Part shown: one piece after another, positions 54,769 through 64,000 of the stretch
Layout of the letters: each line of letters starts with the position of its first letter
Position numbering within the stretch: the stretch's first letter is position 1
NCBI RefSeq assembly: GCF_013299165.1
Contig: NZ_JAAFKD010000031.1
Location: forward strand, 1-64,000
Reading direction: 5' to 3'
From: Microcoleus sp. bin38.metabat.b11b12b14.051
GTDB taxonomy: Bacteria; Cyanobacteriota; Cyanobacteriia; Cyanobacteriales; Microcoleaceae
DNA: 64,000 nucleotides
Position numbers and translations under genes: made by a program
Notes under the pieces: model-generated
Database searches by the model: none
What the model was told of the DNA's origin: nothing
The model's input: only the letters and a program-made list of their open reading frames with translations

Positions 54769-56070
54769 ATGAACCCATTAGACAATCCTACACCCGTTCG
54801 ACCAGAGGCTCAAGCCCGCCGCACACCGCCGCCGCCCCCGCCCTTGGCTGCAACTCCCGCGCCACCACCACCACCAGCGCCTGCTGCACCCCCACCAGCA
54901 CAGCAGCAAAAGCAGCACCAGCAGCGGGCTGTTGAGACTCCCGCCAGCACGATCGAACAAATGGTCAGAGATGCCCATACAGCATCAGCTTCCGACATTC
55001 ACATCCGAGTCGGCCAAGTACCTCGATTTCGGATTCGGGGCGTCATGCAAGTAGCAACCAGCCACCCGAAAGTCACGCCAGAAATTTTTGAACAATACTT
55101 AGCCGAAATTCTCAACCCCGAACAGCGAAAACAGTTTGCGGCTACCAAAGAATTAGATGCAGCAATTTTTTACCCAGGCTTTGTGCGGTGTCGGCTAAAC
55201 TGTTTTGACTCCCTCAGCGGCGGCGCCATAGTATTGCGGTTGATCAGTTTAGAAATACCGACTATCGATTCCTTAAGGTTGCCAGAAGTTCTCAAAAATA
55301 TCATTTTGCGATCGCAGGGATTAATTTTGATTACCGGGCCTACAGGTTCGGGGAAATCGACAACAGTAGCTGCGATGATCGACCACCTCAACCAGATGGA
55401 ACAGAAGCACGTAGTTACAATTGAAGACCCGATCGAATTTATTCACCCTTCTAAAAAATGCTTGGTCAGCCAGCGGGAAGTCGGCTTGCATACCCACGAG
55501 TTTCAGCAGGCTTTACGGGCAGTTTTGCGGGAAGACCCCGATGTAATTCTGATCGGAGAAATGCGCGATCGCGTTACGATCAATACAGCGTTGCAAGCAG
55601 CTCAAACAGGTCACTTAGTATTGGGAACCCTCCACACTCGGAGCGCCATTAACGCGATTAATCGCTTGTTGAACCTCTACCCGCCCGAGGAACAGCAGGC
55701 GATGCGGATTCAAATTTGCGATTCTTTAGTAGCAGTAGTTGCCCAACTTTTGCTACCAACAGTTGACAACCGCCGCGTCGCAGTTCACGATATTTTGGTG
55801 AACACGCCAGCCATGCAGGATTACCTGATGAAAGGTGCTGATGATGAAGCTTTCCGGTTGATGGAACATGACACCTACGAAGGAATGCAGATTATCAACC
55901 AGGCTCTTTACAAACTTGTGCTTGAGGGCAGAGTGACGATCGAAGAAGCAGCAAAAACTTCTCCAGAAGCCAGCGATTTAGACCGCCGCTTGCGGACTGG
56001 AGGCTACGATCCAGCCTCAGCTCGCGACTTTGAAGGCAGCAAAAAAGAGCGCAGCGTTCGCGCCCGGTAG
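54769..56070 (+). CDS. pilT: Type IV pilus retraction ATPase PilT-like
   Basis: At 433 residues it has an N-terminal Pro/Ala/Gln-rich extension (about 15-50, PPPPPPLAATPAPPPPP) then the PilT core: ASDIHIRVGQVPRFRIRG, Walker A GPTGSGKSTT (about 190-199), ASP box EDPIEF, Walker B VILIGEMRD and the His box GHLVLGTLHT. It powers retraction for twitching or gliding motility. Other pil genes are not in the window, and which cyanobacterial PilT paralogue it is cannot be told. CTGGAG lies about 10 bp before the ATG. Confidence 0.93.
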   Translation: MNPLDNPTPVRPEAQARRTPPPPPPLAATPAPPPPPAPAAPPPAQQQKQHQQRAVETPASTIEQMVRDAHTASASDIHIRVGQVPRFRIRGVMQVATSHPKVTPEIFEQYLAEILNPEQRKQFAATKELDAAIFYPGFVRCRLNCFDSLSGGAIVLRLISLEIPTIDSLRLPEVLKNIILRSQGLILITGPTGSGKSTTVAAMIDHLNQMEQKHVVTIEDPIEFIHPSKKCLVSQREVGLHTHEFQQALRAVLREDPDVILIGEMRDRVTINTALQAAQTGHLVLGTLHTRSAINAINRLLNLYPPEEQQAMRIQICDSLVAVVAQLLLPTVDNRRVAVHDILVNTPAMQDYLMKGADDEAFRLMEHDTYEGMQIINQALYKLVLEGRVTIEEAAKTSPEASDLDRRLRTGGYDPASARDFEGSKKERSVRAR

Positions 56071-56798
56071 TTAAGATACATAGGGGGGTAGGCACAGCAC
56101 CACTACCCCACCGATTAATATCATTTGAGATTTAATATTCTGCGACTTCCTTCGGCTACGCCGTACAAGTCGCGAGCGAACAAGTTTGAGATTTGAGATG
56201 AAAAAATTGCTAATGACTTATTGTGTATAGGTTTGGAAGACTGACAGACAGTTGCATTCTTTTTTTTTACTGGTATTATAGGTAGCAATATTTTTGGCAT
56301 ACCGCAATATTTGGGGCTGTTGTGCGTATCTTTACTTAAAATTTTACTGTATTTAGTACGGAGAAATACATTTTGCTTAAGTAGTTAAATCATCTTAAGT
56401 ATATTGTTAAGTTTTTTTAAACAAAACGACTTTACATTAACTTTAAAATTGCGTGAAAACTCGCAGGGAATTGCAAAGAAATAGTAAAGATATGTTTTGA
56501 GTATTGCCAACAGCCTGCAACTTAAGCTTATAGTTGTAGTGACAAATTGTTGAAAGCAAACGTTCCGACTTTGCCGATCGCCAAATCCAGCAGGTAAAAA
56601 AAACGCTTAATAAAAATACAAGTAGGCTGAAAACAAGTAAGGAGTAACAGAGCAGCTCGCGCCTCTTTCCGGTGAAGTGGCTTTCGGTATGAAAAATCCT
56701 AAAACCACGTAGAATTTTAAAGATTGTGTCCATCAAAAATCTATTTAACAACTCGCCAATCGGCAACCGTATTTCTACAATCTCAAGGAGCCAAGAAA
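56071..56798. other. Long spacer before the SDR gene
   Basis: The region is AT-rich with no coding frame. GGCTACGCCGTAC (56153-) recalls the CTACGGCGTAC palindromes at 45489. No clear promoter is called. AAGGAG at 56785-56790 is an excellent Shine-Dalgarno eight bases before GTG 56799. Confidence 0.5.
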
Positions 56799-58442
56799 GT
56801 GAACAGTGCATTTACCTCCTCAGAAGTGTTTGAAGGTGCTACCAAAGCCGAAATAATCGATCGCATCCAGCGGCTAGTTCCCCCGGGTTCCCCGGAGCCG
56901 CAAGATCCTGAAATCCTAGCAGCCTTAAAAACTCTCACCGCACAGCTAATCACCGCCTATCAAGCCGACGGACAACTAGAAAACGAACCATTTACCGACG
57001 TGCGCGATCGTAGCATTCACCTGTACGCATCCGCCTGTAGCAACAAAATCAAAGGAAAAACCATTCTCATCACAGGCGGAGAAGGATGCGTCGGCAGTTT
57101 CTTAATCGAAAAACTCCTCATATTAGGCGCAACTAACATCATTTCCGCAGACAAAGCCCGATGTCAAAACTCCGAAGAAACTTTCCCGCACTTTAAAAAA
57201 GAAGGCGCAGTAACTTTCTACGCCGCCGACATTCGCAACTTCGAGGCGCTCAAACACATATTTGAAGTAGAAAAACCAGAAATTGTGTTTCACCTCGCAG
57301 CCCAACGCCAGCCCGGATTAGCTGAAAAGGAAATCCGAGAAACAGTGACAACCAGCCTGTTAGGATGCAAACACGTCATCCAACTGTGCGAAGAATATGG
57401 CGTCGAACACTGCATCTTCTCTTCCACAGGCAAAACATCTCGATATTTTACAACCGAAGTTTACGCCGCCTCCAAGAAGTTTGCCGAATGGCAATTTGCC
57501 AAAGCAGCTCAAGCAGGAAACGTCACTTACGGGATGGTGCGCTTTACTCATATGTTGGAAAATAGCTTGTTTTGCGAGCAAATGTCCAAAAAAGTACAGC
57601 AAGGTAAAACTGTCAACGTTCACGCTCCCCACCGCTACGTCACCGCTCAAAATCTGATCGAAGCCGTACATTTATTGCTGAACGCATTGATTGTATCAGT
57701 TCCCGGAAAACTAAAATTTGTCGCCGTGAGCAATCTCGGGTGGCCGACAGAAACCTTAGAAGTAGCACTTTATAAAATCCTTGAATCCGGCAAAAATCTG
57801 CCGATTTATTTTCAAGGACTTTTACCGGGCTACGAAGAACCGTTTTTCCTCGGACAGTTTGACTGGAACAAACCTACAGACATTCACCTCCTAATTAATG
57901 TTCTAGAAGATCCTTTGAGAGTTGTTGACGATGCTGGCGACATGGTGACTGTAGAATTAGCTCCTTTTTCTTTCAGCGTCTTAGACAGACAAGTGTCGGA
58001 ATTGGAAAGCTTAATCAGCAATCCAAATTTCGAGGAAGTGAAAATCAAGCACGCTCTGGTTGCAGCGGAAAAAGAAGTGATTGCTTCCTGTTTTGCTTGG
58101 AGTTCCCCCCAAGAGTTGTTAAAAATTTTGCATTGGGGAATCAATTCCAAGAAATTACAAGGTTACGGAACCCAAATCGCTGACTACAGAGAAATTATCG
58201 AACTCCTCCTGCAAGGAATGTACGGGAGGCTCAACCAAGAAGTTTTGAGCGGGGCGGGAGTTACTGCTGATGAATTTGATGATTTAGTGGAGAGTCTTTC
58301 GATACTGGATTCTATTCAAGGAGAAGTCGGATATTTGCGATCGATATCGAGATGTATCAGACAATCTGTAATCCCCGCACATTTTACCCAAAAAAAACCT
58401 GAACCTGTTGCTGTCCTGCAGCGTAGCTTGAAAATAGTTTAG
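56799..58442 (+). CDS. SDR-family sugar-nucleotide epimerase/dehydratase-like protein
   Basis: GTG 56799 with AAGGAG eight bases upstream gives 547 residues (a TTG at 56724 extends the frame). Residues about 90-340 form a Rossmann SDR domain: ITGGEGCVGSFLIEKLL with GxxGxxG, ADIRNFEALKHIF, VFHLAAQRQPG, FSSTG and the active-site YAASKKFAEW. Its form resembles the CapD/FlaA1 4,6-dehydratase/epimerase group that makes nucleotide sugars for surface polysaccharides, and an extra C-terminal helical domain follows. A terminator is at 58488. Cytoplasmic. Confidence 0.82.
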   Translation: MNSAFTSSEVFEGATKAEIIDRIQRLVPPGSPEPQDPEILAALKTLTAQLITAYQADGQLENEPFTDVRDRSIHLYASACSNKIKGKTILITGGEGCVGSFLIEKLLILGATNIISADKARCQNSEETFPHFKKEGAVTFYAADIRNFEALKHIFEVEKPEIVFHLAAQRQPGLAEKEIRETVTTSLLGCKHVIQLCEEYGVEHCIFSSTGKTSRYFTTEVYAASKKFAEWQFAKAAQAGNVTYGMVRFTHMLENSLFCEQMSKKVQQGKTVNVHAPHRYVTAQNLIEAVHLLLNALIVSVPGKLKFVAVSNLGWPTETLEVALYKILESGKNLPIYFQGLLPGYEEPFFLGQFDWNKPTDIHLLINVLEDPLRVVDDAGDMVTVELAPFSFSVLDRQVSELESLISNPNFEEVKIKHALVAAEKEVIASCFAWSSPQELLKILHWGINSKKLQGYGTQIADYREIIELLLQGMYGRLNQEVLSGAGVTADEFDDLVESLSILDSIQGEVGYLRSISRCIRQSVIPAHFTQKKPEPVAVLQRSLKIV

Positions 58443-58487
58443 AGGTTCCTTGCTTGTTTTTAGTAAATCGAAAGCAGAGCAACCCCA

Positions 58488-58518
58488 AACCCGGTTTCTT
58501 TGAGATACCGGGTTTTTT
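58488..58518 (+). terminator. Rho-independent terminator
   Basis: AACCCGGT (58488-58495), loop TTCTTTGAGAT, ACCGGGTT (58507-58514) then TTTTTT ends the SDR transcript. Same family as the hairpins at 28440 and 46406. Confidence 0.8.
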
Positions 58519-58604
58519 AAGTATGGGGCTGTTTTAGGTTTACTTAAGATTGTAAGAAGCGACATCATATGATATCATGTTCGAGCGAACGATTGCAATC
58601 AAAT

Positions 58605-58665
58605 AGGTTTGTAGTGAGGACTTTAGTCCTTTTTTGGAGCGGACTAAAGTCCTCACTACAAACCT
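58605..58665. repeat. Perfect 25-bp inverted repeat with 11-nt spacer
   Basis: AGGTTTGTAGTGAGGACTTT... (58605-58629) is mirrored exactly at 58641-58665. It is the longest copy of the GGACTTTAGTCC family also seen at 20703-20835 and 52991-53026. No coding sequence in 58443-58796. Confidence 0.9.
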
Positions 58666-58796
58666 AATAAAGCTGATGTTTTAGGATCTGATAGGTTAGA
58701 TAGCATCGATCGCGCTCGTTGGCTGAGGTGCAATTTGATTTAATCAAATCAATGACTGCTGCAAATTAAATTAAATTAAATTAAGGTACTAGAATT

Positions 58797-60002
58797 GTGC
58801 AAATAAATCAGCTAGCTTTCCAATTTGTTGATGTTGTACTCTTGACGATCGCCCTAATCCTGCTAATTCCCATAGCAGTTTTATTCCTAGAATGCTGTGC
58901 AGCCTTCTTGTCCGCCTTCGGGCCCGCAGCGGAAACTCCAGAACCCCGCCCCAAAGTAGCAGTCTTAATTCCCGCCTACAACGAAGCAGCAGGAATAGCG
59001 GCCACCCTCTCCACCATATTGCCGCAGCTAACACCTCAAGACCGCCTGTTAGTGATTGCGGACAACTGCACCGACGCCACAGCAGAAATCGCCCGTAACT
59101 GCGGTGCAAGTGCGATCGAGCGCCACGACACAGAACGCAGGGGGAAGGGATACGCCCTGGATTTCGGCTTGCAGGCGATCGCCTCAGACCCCCCAGAAGT
59201 AATCATCATGGTGGACGCCGACTGCATCTGTCAACCAGGCGCGATCGAGAAATTAGCCCGCGTGGCGATCGCCGAACAAAGACCGGTGCAAGCAACATAT
59301 TTAATGGAACAACCGCCCAATCCTACCCCAAAAGATTCGATTTCAGCTTTAGCATTTCTAGTAAAAAACCTAGTGCGGCCCAGCGGATTAAAACAGCTAG
59401 GATTCCCGTCATTGCTAACAGGTACGGGCATGGCTTTTCCCTGGTTAATCATTCGAGATGTTCCTTTAGCCAGCAGTAACATCGTCGAAGATATGCAAAT
59501 GAGCTTGGATTTGGCGATCGCCGGACATCCCACCGTATTCTGCCCCGAAGCGCGAGTCACCGGGTGTTTACCGCAACAGCAGGAAGTAGCCAAAACTCAA
59601 AGAACCAGATGGGAACACGGACACCTGCAAACCTTGCTAACTCAAACTCCCAGGCTGGCGACAGCTTCCGTCGAGCAACAGCGTTTTGACTTAATGGCGA
59701 TCGCCCTCGACTTATCCGTCCCTCCCCTTTCCCTTTTAGTCGCCATCTGGGTAGCAGCTTTTGCAGCCTCATTACTAGCAGCAACCTTCGGAACATCCCC
59801 GATTCCCGCCGTCTTGTTAGCAGTACAAGGAATACTAATTTTAGTTTCAATTGTCAGCGCTTGGGCAAAATTCGGGCGTGCCGATATTTCCGGCGCAACT
59901 CTTTTATCCGTACCTTTTTACATCCTGTGGAAAATCCCTTTATATTTCGGTTTTCTCCTGAAGCGCCAAACCAAATGGATACGCACAGAACGTGATATTT
60001 AA
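58797..60002 (+). CDS. Processive glycosyltransferase family 2 (membrane)
   Basis: A GTG start at 58797 gives 401 residues. An N-terminal span (VDVVLLTIALILLIPIAVLFL) leads to the GT2 domain: VAVLIPAYNEAAGIAATL, metal motif VDADC, the catalytic VEDMQM and the processive QRTRWEHG. At least two C-terminal spans (about 300-355) follow, ending in a basic tail KRQTKWIRTERDI. This is the layout of exopolysaccharide or hyaluronan-type synthases. The product polymer is unknown; the SDR gene upstream could supply its nucleotide sugar. Confidence 0.88.
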   Translation: MQINQLAFQFVDVVLLTIALILLIPIAVLFLECCAAFLSAFGPAAETPEPRPKVAVLIPAYNEAAGIAATLSTILPQLTPQDRLLVIADNCTDATAEIARNCGASAIERHDTERRGKGYALDFGLQAIASDPPEVIIMVDADCICQPGAIEKLARVAIAEQRPVQATYLMEQPPNPTPKDSISALAFLVKNLVRPSGLKQLGFPSLLTGTGMAFPWLIIRDVPLASSNIVEDMQMSLDLAIAGHPTVFCPEARVTGCLPQQQEVAKTQRTRWEHGHLQTLLTQTPRLATASVEQQRFDLMAIALDLSVPPLSLLVAIWVAAFAASLLAATFGTSPIPAVLLAVQGILILVSIVSAWAKFGRADISGATLLSVPFYILWKIPLYFGFLLKRQTKWIRTERDI

Positions 60003-60032
60003 AACATCTCTGGATGCACTTGTAACCCAATC

Positions 60033-60117
60033 AACCGGGTTTTTATGACTCTTGCCCCCTCTTTTTAAGAAGGATCGGGCTTAACAATCGCGTATTGAAT
60101 TAAAAACCCGGTTTTTT
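60033..60117. terminator. ACCGGGTTTTT hairpin between convergent genes
   Basis: AACCGGGTTTTT (60033-60044) and AAAAACCCGGTTTTTT (60102-60117) flank about 60 bp; the second half alone can fold into a short hairpin with a T-run on the plus strand. It lies between the convergent GT2 and the large kinase gene. Confidence 0.5.
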
Positions 60118-60156
60118 AACCAAAATATTTGCTTAAAACCCAATAAGACTCCTTCT

Positions 60157-63100
60157 TTAACCCGCGGAGGCGGGTTTTGTTTGTGTAGACGCGAATTCCA
60201 TTCGCCCGGTATTCTGTTGCTGCACTGGAATTTCAATCACAAACTCACTCCCTTCACCGGGCGCAGAAAAGCATATTAGCTTCCCGCCGTGTTTCTCCAC
60301 CACAATCTGATAACTAATACTCAATCCCAAACCCGTACCTTTACCCACAGCTTTCGTAGTAAAGAAAGGGTCAAAGATTCGCGATCGCACTTCCTCCGTC
60401 ATCCCAGGCCCATTATCAGCAACACAAATTCTCACAGAGTCTTTGTCAGTACATACCTCAGTCCGAATCTCAATCTTTCGCTCCAAGATTGGACATGAAG
60501 GATTTTCGAGTTTCGCAGTTTTTTCTAAACGCCCAACTCCTAACTCCACTGCATCAATTGCATTACTCAAAATATTCATAAACACCTGATTTAATCCTGA
60601 AGCATAACAACTTACCTTTGGCAATTCACCATAGTCTTTAATCACATTAATTCCCGTTCCATCTGCATTATTTTTCACCTTATGCTGCAAAATTAACAGA
60701 GTAGAATCAATCCCAGAGTGAATATCAACTGGTTTCATCTCAGATTCATCAAGCCTGGAAAAATTCCGCAGCGACAGCACAATATTGCGAACACGCTCAA
60801 CACCAAGCTGCATCGATTGCAGCATTTTAGGCAAGTCTTCTTGAATAAAACAGAGCTCAATATCTTCTGCTTTAGCAACAATTTCAGGAGTCGGATTAGG
60901 GTAAGATTCCTGGTAAAGCTCAATCAATCCCAGCAAATCCGAGCTATATTCGCTAGCGTGGACGACATTACCGTAGATGAAATTAATCGGATTATTAATT
61001 TCGTGAGCAACCCCCGCTACCAATTGCCCCAAAGAAGACATCTTTTCAGTTTGAATCAATTGAGCTTGTGTAGAGCGTAATTCACCCAAAGTAACCTCCA
61101 ACTGTGTCGCTTTTTCCCTCAACTGCACCTCCGAACTCTTCAATTCCTGCGTGCGCTCTTCTACTCTCACCTCCAGCGTCTGCGAATAATCCTCTAACTG
61201 TTCCTTAGCAGCCGACAAATTAGCAACGAGCACTGCATTTTCCAGAGATATAGCCGCTTGGGAAGAAAGCATTTTTAAAACTTCCAGTCTACCTGGAGAA
61301 AACGCTTCAGAAGTTAAATTGTTTTCCAGATAAAGAATGCCTACAAGTTTGCTTTGATTCAGAATCGGAAGACAAAGCGCCGATCGCACTTGCTGCCTTT
61401 TAATATAGGAATCCTGTGTAAATATACCTTCCTTAGTAGCCTCACTTAACACCACATCAGAGTGCGTCCTTTCCACATAATTAATCACCGTTATTGGCAA
61501 AACCGACCCTGGGGCGAATGTCGGACACTGCTGAACAGCAATATCCGAAGACTCCACCGAAGCCGCTGCTTGAATCACCAATTTTCCTGACTTGGGCATC
61601 AACAGAAAACCTTTTTGTGCCCCAGCATTCTCGATCGCAATTTTCATCAACTTTTCTAACAACTTTTCCAGCACAATTTCACTAGCTAGTGCCTGAGATG
61701 CCTTCAAAACCGTTGTCAAATCTAATGAACTACTGTGACTACTGCTCGTTGAAGTAGCATTAGTGCTAGTAATAGTTCGATCTACGCTAGATTTTGTCGC
61801 CGATACAGGGGGTAAAGATGTCGGATACTCTGACTCCAAATGTTTAACCTTGGCGGTGGCTCCCCAATGAATATAGCCATAGTAAGCATCTATTAGATAA
61901 ATCTCAGCTATTTTTTGGCGATCGCAACCCAGATAGAATTCTGCCGCCCGTTCATTTGCCAGCGCTGCTTCGTGGATGTATTCATTCTTCGAGGCTCCTT
62001 TCACCGCTCTGTCATAATACATAGCAGCTTTTTCATATTGTCCCAATACTCGCGCTTTCTCAGCCTCTACCAAATCATATTTGTGCTGATAATTTACCGG
62101 AGAATTCACAGCCCAATGCTTCATTTTTTTCTGAAGCGAAGCAACTTTTCTTAAATATTTTTTCTGTTCGATTTTTGAACCTGTGGGATACAAAGCTAAG
62201 AGTGATAGGGAATAGTAAAAATTGTGGATAGGAACATACATCATGCTCATCGCAGCCTCAGAGTAACTTGATGCCGTGATGGCATTTTCAGCAGATTGAG
62301 TATAATCTTTAAATAGATAATTTAGCCAGGATTTCGATAAATAGACTACAAATATTACCATATTATTTTGACTCTCCTTTAAAGCAAGCATCATAGTTTT
62401 TTCATTAAATCTATCGCCAGTCAACAGGCAAGAATTAGCTGTTTTACCTTGCAAATTTAAGACAAATTGCGCCCCAACTCTGGCTTGATAAATCATAAAT
62501 TCATTCTGATAATCCACCAGCATTTGAATATATTGACTCTGCTGAATCTCCACAGAGTCTAGAGGTTCGCCGCTCAACAATATATAATTGCTGTAAAAAC
62601 TCGCACAATAACAAGCATTGTTGACATCTCCAGTTTCTAGTCCGCTTTGAATACCATCAATTAAACCAGTAAAACTTGCTCTGGCACCCTCAGACCAGTG
62701 ACGGATAAAACCATTAACAATTAGTGAAATTTGAGAATTGTGCAAGTTGGTGTCAAATCGTTCTAAAAGTGCCTGAGCCATTTGACCGTATCGGTATCCA
62801 GAATCCATATCACCTAACACCCCACAATGAATCACACCATAGTTTGCATACCCGAAACTAGACAGCGGCGTATTCCCGTATTTAAGAGAAAGTGTAACCA
62901 TTTTAAATACGATAGATGGGAACATATCGGGTGCTACTATAAAAGCAGCCGGAGTCATATTCGTCAAAATCCGTATAACCGCAATTTTATTAGGGTCAGT
63001 CATTGGTGGCAGTTCCAATAAATCCTCAATCTGCTTATTTCTTAAAGCTAGTTTGGTCAGAAATAGCTCCTTGAGGATATTCAGTTTTTGTGGGGTTCTC

Positions 63101-64000
63101 GGGATGTACACTCCAAGCATTTTCAAAGCTTCAAGAGCTATATCTATCGAAGCTTGGGATTGATTTTGATTAAAGTAGAAAACAACTTTTAGCTCGTAAA
63201 CTTTGACTTTTTCTAGCAAATTTTGGGCGCGTAATATAATAATCTCTGATAGCTGGAACGCTCGCTCAAAATCGGTATTTATATAGGAGGCTTCCAGCGC
63301 TTCGGCATAGAGTTCCATAATTAAATCGTAGTGACTCTGCCAAGCTCGATCGGGTAAAAGTTCTAGACCTGTATTAAAATATTTGAATGCAGCTTCATAG
63401 GCTGCTGAACTTTTAGCTTTCTTACCAGCTATCAGATTAAAGTTAGCTAGTTCATATCGCTGTTTCTCATTTGTGATGAATTCCACCCCGATATTAAGTT
63501 GGTTGACAATATCAAAGATATTTTCTGCTATTTCCGATACCGTAGGGGCGGTGCCCCCGTGCCCGCCCTTGTGCTTGTGCAGTAGCAGATACCCAATTTT
63601 TAAGTGAGTTTGTTTTTTCTGGGAGTCAGGGATGAGAGAATAGGCGGCTTGCTGGACGCGATCGTGCAAAAATCTATAATCAATTGAGCGTTGTATAATT
63701 CCAGGATAATTTTGATTATTTTGTGGGATGGGCGTCTCGCCCGTCCGGTATATTTTAAAGATTTCCTCATCAACCAGAGGAATTTTGTAAGCATCGCTCG
63801 TTGGCAGAATTAAACCAGCTTGCAGCGCATCCCATAAATGGGCCGCCGTTTCCGAACTAGATTTTTCCCTAACAATTGCCAAATGTTCTAAACTAAAACG
63901 GTTGCCCATACAAGCAGCTAATTGTAATACTTGCTGCGCCTCCTGCGGCAGTTGTTGCAGATTCCGAGCCACTAATTCAACGACATTGTAATCTGCAATG
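60157..64000 (-). CDS. Large ATPase-GAF-histidine kinase, C-terminal part (5' end beyond the window)
   Basis: The frame is open to the window edge; about 1280 residues are seen and the true start is not in the window. Residues 1-250 (from the edge) are the end of an AAA/STAND ATPase region ([27 protein letters not shown]); then a long alpha-helical TPR-like region; GAF (about 800-960); coiled coil; HisKA with [14 protein letters not shown]; HATPase with [38 protein letters not shown]. It matches the Ser/Thr kinase-AAA-GAF-HisKA proteins common in cyanobacteria; the kinase half would lie off the right edge. Two dispersed repeats are in frame (63538-63576 and 63718-63755). Confidence 0.9.
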   Translation of the reverse strand, partial: IADYNVVELVARNLQQLPQEAQQVLQLAACMGNRFSLEHLAIVREKSSSETAAHLWDALQAGLILPTSDAYKIPLVDEEIFKIYRTGETPIPQNNQNYPGIIQRSIDYRFLHDRVQQAAYSLIPDSQKKQTHLKIGYLLLHKHKGGHGGTAPTVSEIAENIFDIVNQLNIGVEFITNEKQRYELANFNLIAGKKAKSSAAYEAAFKYFNTGLELLPDRAWQSHYDLIMELYAEALEASYINTDFERAFQLSEIIILRAQNLLEKVKVYELKVVFYFNQNQSQASIDIALEALKMLGVYIPRTPQKLNILKELFLTKLALRNKQIEDLLELPPMTDPNKIAVIRILTNMTPAAFIVAPDMFPSIVFKMVTLSLKYGNTPLSSFGYANYGVIHCGVLGDMDSGYRYGQMAQALLERFDTNLHNSQISLIVNGFIRHWSEGARASFTGLIDGIQSGLETGDVNNACYCASFYSNYILLSGEPLDSVEIQQSQYIQMLVDYQNEFMIYQARVGAQFVLNLQGKTANSCLLTGDRFNEKTMMLALKESQNNMVIFVVYLSKSWLNYLFKDYTQSAENAITASSYSEAAMSMMYVPIHNFYYSLSLLALYPTGSKIEQKKYLRKVASLQKKMKHWAVNSPVNYQHKYDLVEAEKARVLGQYEKAAMYYDRAVKGASKNEYIHEAALANERAAEFYLGCDRQKIAEIYLIDAYYGYIHWGATAKVKHLESEYPTSLPPVSATKSSVDRTITSTNATSTSSSHSSSLDLTTVLKASQALASEIVLEKLLEKLMKIAIENAGAQKGFLLMPKSGKLVIQAAASVESSDIAVQQCPTFAPGSVLPITVINYVERTHSDVVLSEATKEGIFTQDSYIKRQQVRSALCLPILNQSKLVGILYLENNLTSEAFSPGRLEVLKMLSSQAAISLENAVLVANLSAAKEQLEDYSQTLEVRVEERTQELKSSEVQLREKATQLEVTLGELRSTQAQLIQTEKMSSLGQLVAGVAHEINNPINFIYGNVVHASEYSSDLLGLIELYQESYPNPTPEIVAKAEDIELCFIQEDLPKMLQSMQLGVERVRNIVLSLRNFSRLDESEMKPVDIHSGIDSTLLILQHKVKNNADGTGINVIKDYGELPKVSCYASGLNQVFMNILSNAIDAVELGVGRLEKTAKLENPSCPILERKIEIRTEVCTDKDSVRICVADNGPGMTEEVRSRIFDPFFTTKAVGKGTGLGLSISYQIVVEKHGGKLICFSAPGEGSEFVIEIPVQQQNTGRMEFASTQTKPASAG
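63538..63576. repeat. Dispersed GGGCGGGCACGGGGGC palindrome inside the kinase frame
   Basis: On the minus strand it reads [11 protein letters not shown] within the ATPase part, between LLLHKH and SEIAENIFD. Its Gly/Thr/Pro-rich content is foreign to the helical surroundings, which suggests a repeat inserted in frame. Confidence 0.7.
63718..63755. repeat. Dispersed GGACGGGCGAGACGCCCATCCCACA-type repeat inside the kinase frame
   Basis: On the minus strand it reads [12 protein letters not shown] related TTGTGGGGTGGGCACGCGAGCCCGCCC copy lies in non-coding DNA at 28616-28643 and a GGGGTGTCCCGCCCGCCC one at 25619-25636, so the block is mobile. It adds residues without breaking the frame. Confidence 0.7.

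Noticed and set aside
54778..54998. Minus-strand Cys/Trp/Gly-rich ORFs at the pilT start
   Set aside because: They are the reverse reading of the poly-proline stretch of PilT.
56443..56811. 122-aa minus ORF before the SDR gene
   Set aside because: Leu/Phe-rich AT-driven frame, no Shine-Dalgarno, overlaps the start of a well-supported gene.
1..64000. tRNA or rRNA genes
   Set aside because: No TTCGAATCC-type T-arm with a paired acceptor stem was found by eye; a tRNAscan run would settle it.

Overview
The window comes from a cyanobacterial chromosome, most likely a filamentous, non-heterocystous form of the Microcoleus/Oscillatoria type (inference). The evidence is the dense HIP1 octamer GCGATCGC, a typical cyanobacterial NdhD, a Tab2-family RNA-binding protein, DUF4079 and DUF1361 membrane proteins, MinCDE, a type IV pilus ATPase, very large PAS/GAF sensor kinases, and a heavy load of heptanucleotide repeats, palindromes and MITE-like elements. 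No rRNA, tRNA or CRISPR array was found. One candidate structured ncRNA, of IscB omega-RNA/HEARO type, is present.

Layout. 0-3.3 kb: the 5' end of recO and all of deoC (both minus), separated by an AT-rich AIPR-family gene that lies between two related MITE-like elements. 3.4-9.9 kb: a small unknown gene with a structured leader, the HEARO-like RNA, a TPR protein, a secreted two-domain protein, pdxJ, and a nucleotidyltransferase pseudogene carrying a 140-bp insertion with a 6-bp target duplication. 9.9-16 kb: Tab2 protein, TldE, an SGNH-hydrolase fusion and two exported TPR paralogues. 16-24.3 kb: a ClC-CBS-USP protein, a glycosyltransferase, a DHH phosphoesterase, bioF, a methyltransferase and a pterin dehydratase-like protein. 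24.5-27.8 kb: a methyltransferase, a GT2 and an orphan ABC solute-binding lipoprotein between 43-bp direct repeats. 28-41 kb: a 49-aa protein, TldD, a 1671-aa CHASE/PAS/GAF kinase, DUF1361, an ABC exporter/importer fusion and an NB-ARC ATPase. 41-50 kb: ndhD, DUF4079, a YHS protein with nine NPCAGK repeats, a cupin, an OmpR-type two-component pair and an ADP-ribosylglycohydrolase. 50-64 kb: minC-minD-minE, a DUF58 protein, pilT, an SDR sugar-nucleotide enzyme, a GT2 and the 3' part of a giant ATPase/GAF/histidine kinase.

How the genes fit together. TldD and TldE are both present, about 16 kb apart, so a complete TldD/E peptidase can be encoded. minCDE forms one colinear division-site unit whose spacers hold heptamer arrays. 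The pilT, SDR and GT2 genes lie in series and could serve surface motility or polysaccharide, but the sequence does not prove a shared function. Most other genes look monocistronic, separated by repeat-rich spacers.

The best leads for something new are the AIPR cassette between deoC and recO, the orphan HEARO-like RNA, the small element in the nucleotidyltransferase pseudogene that can be removed in silico to restore the frame, and dispersed palindromes that have entered coding sequences in frame (large kinase at 63.5 kb, bioF). All functional names rest on motif recognition by eye; no database search was run.
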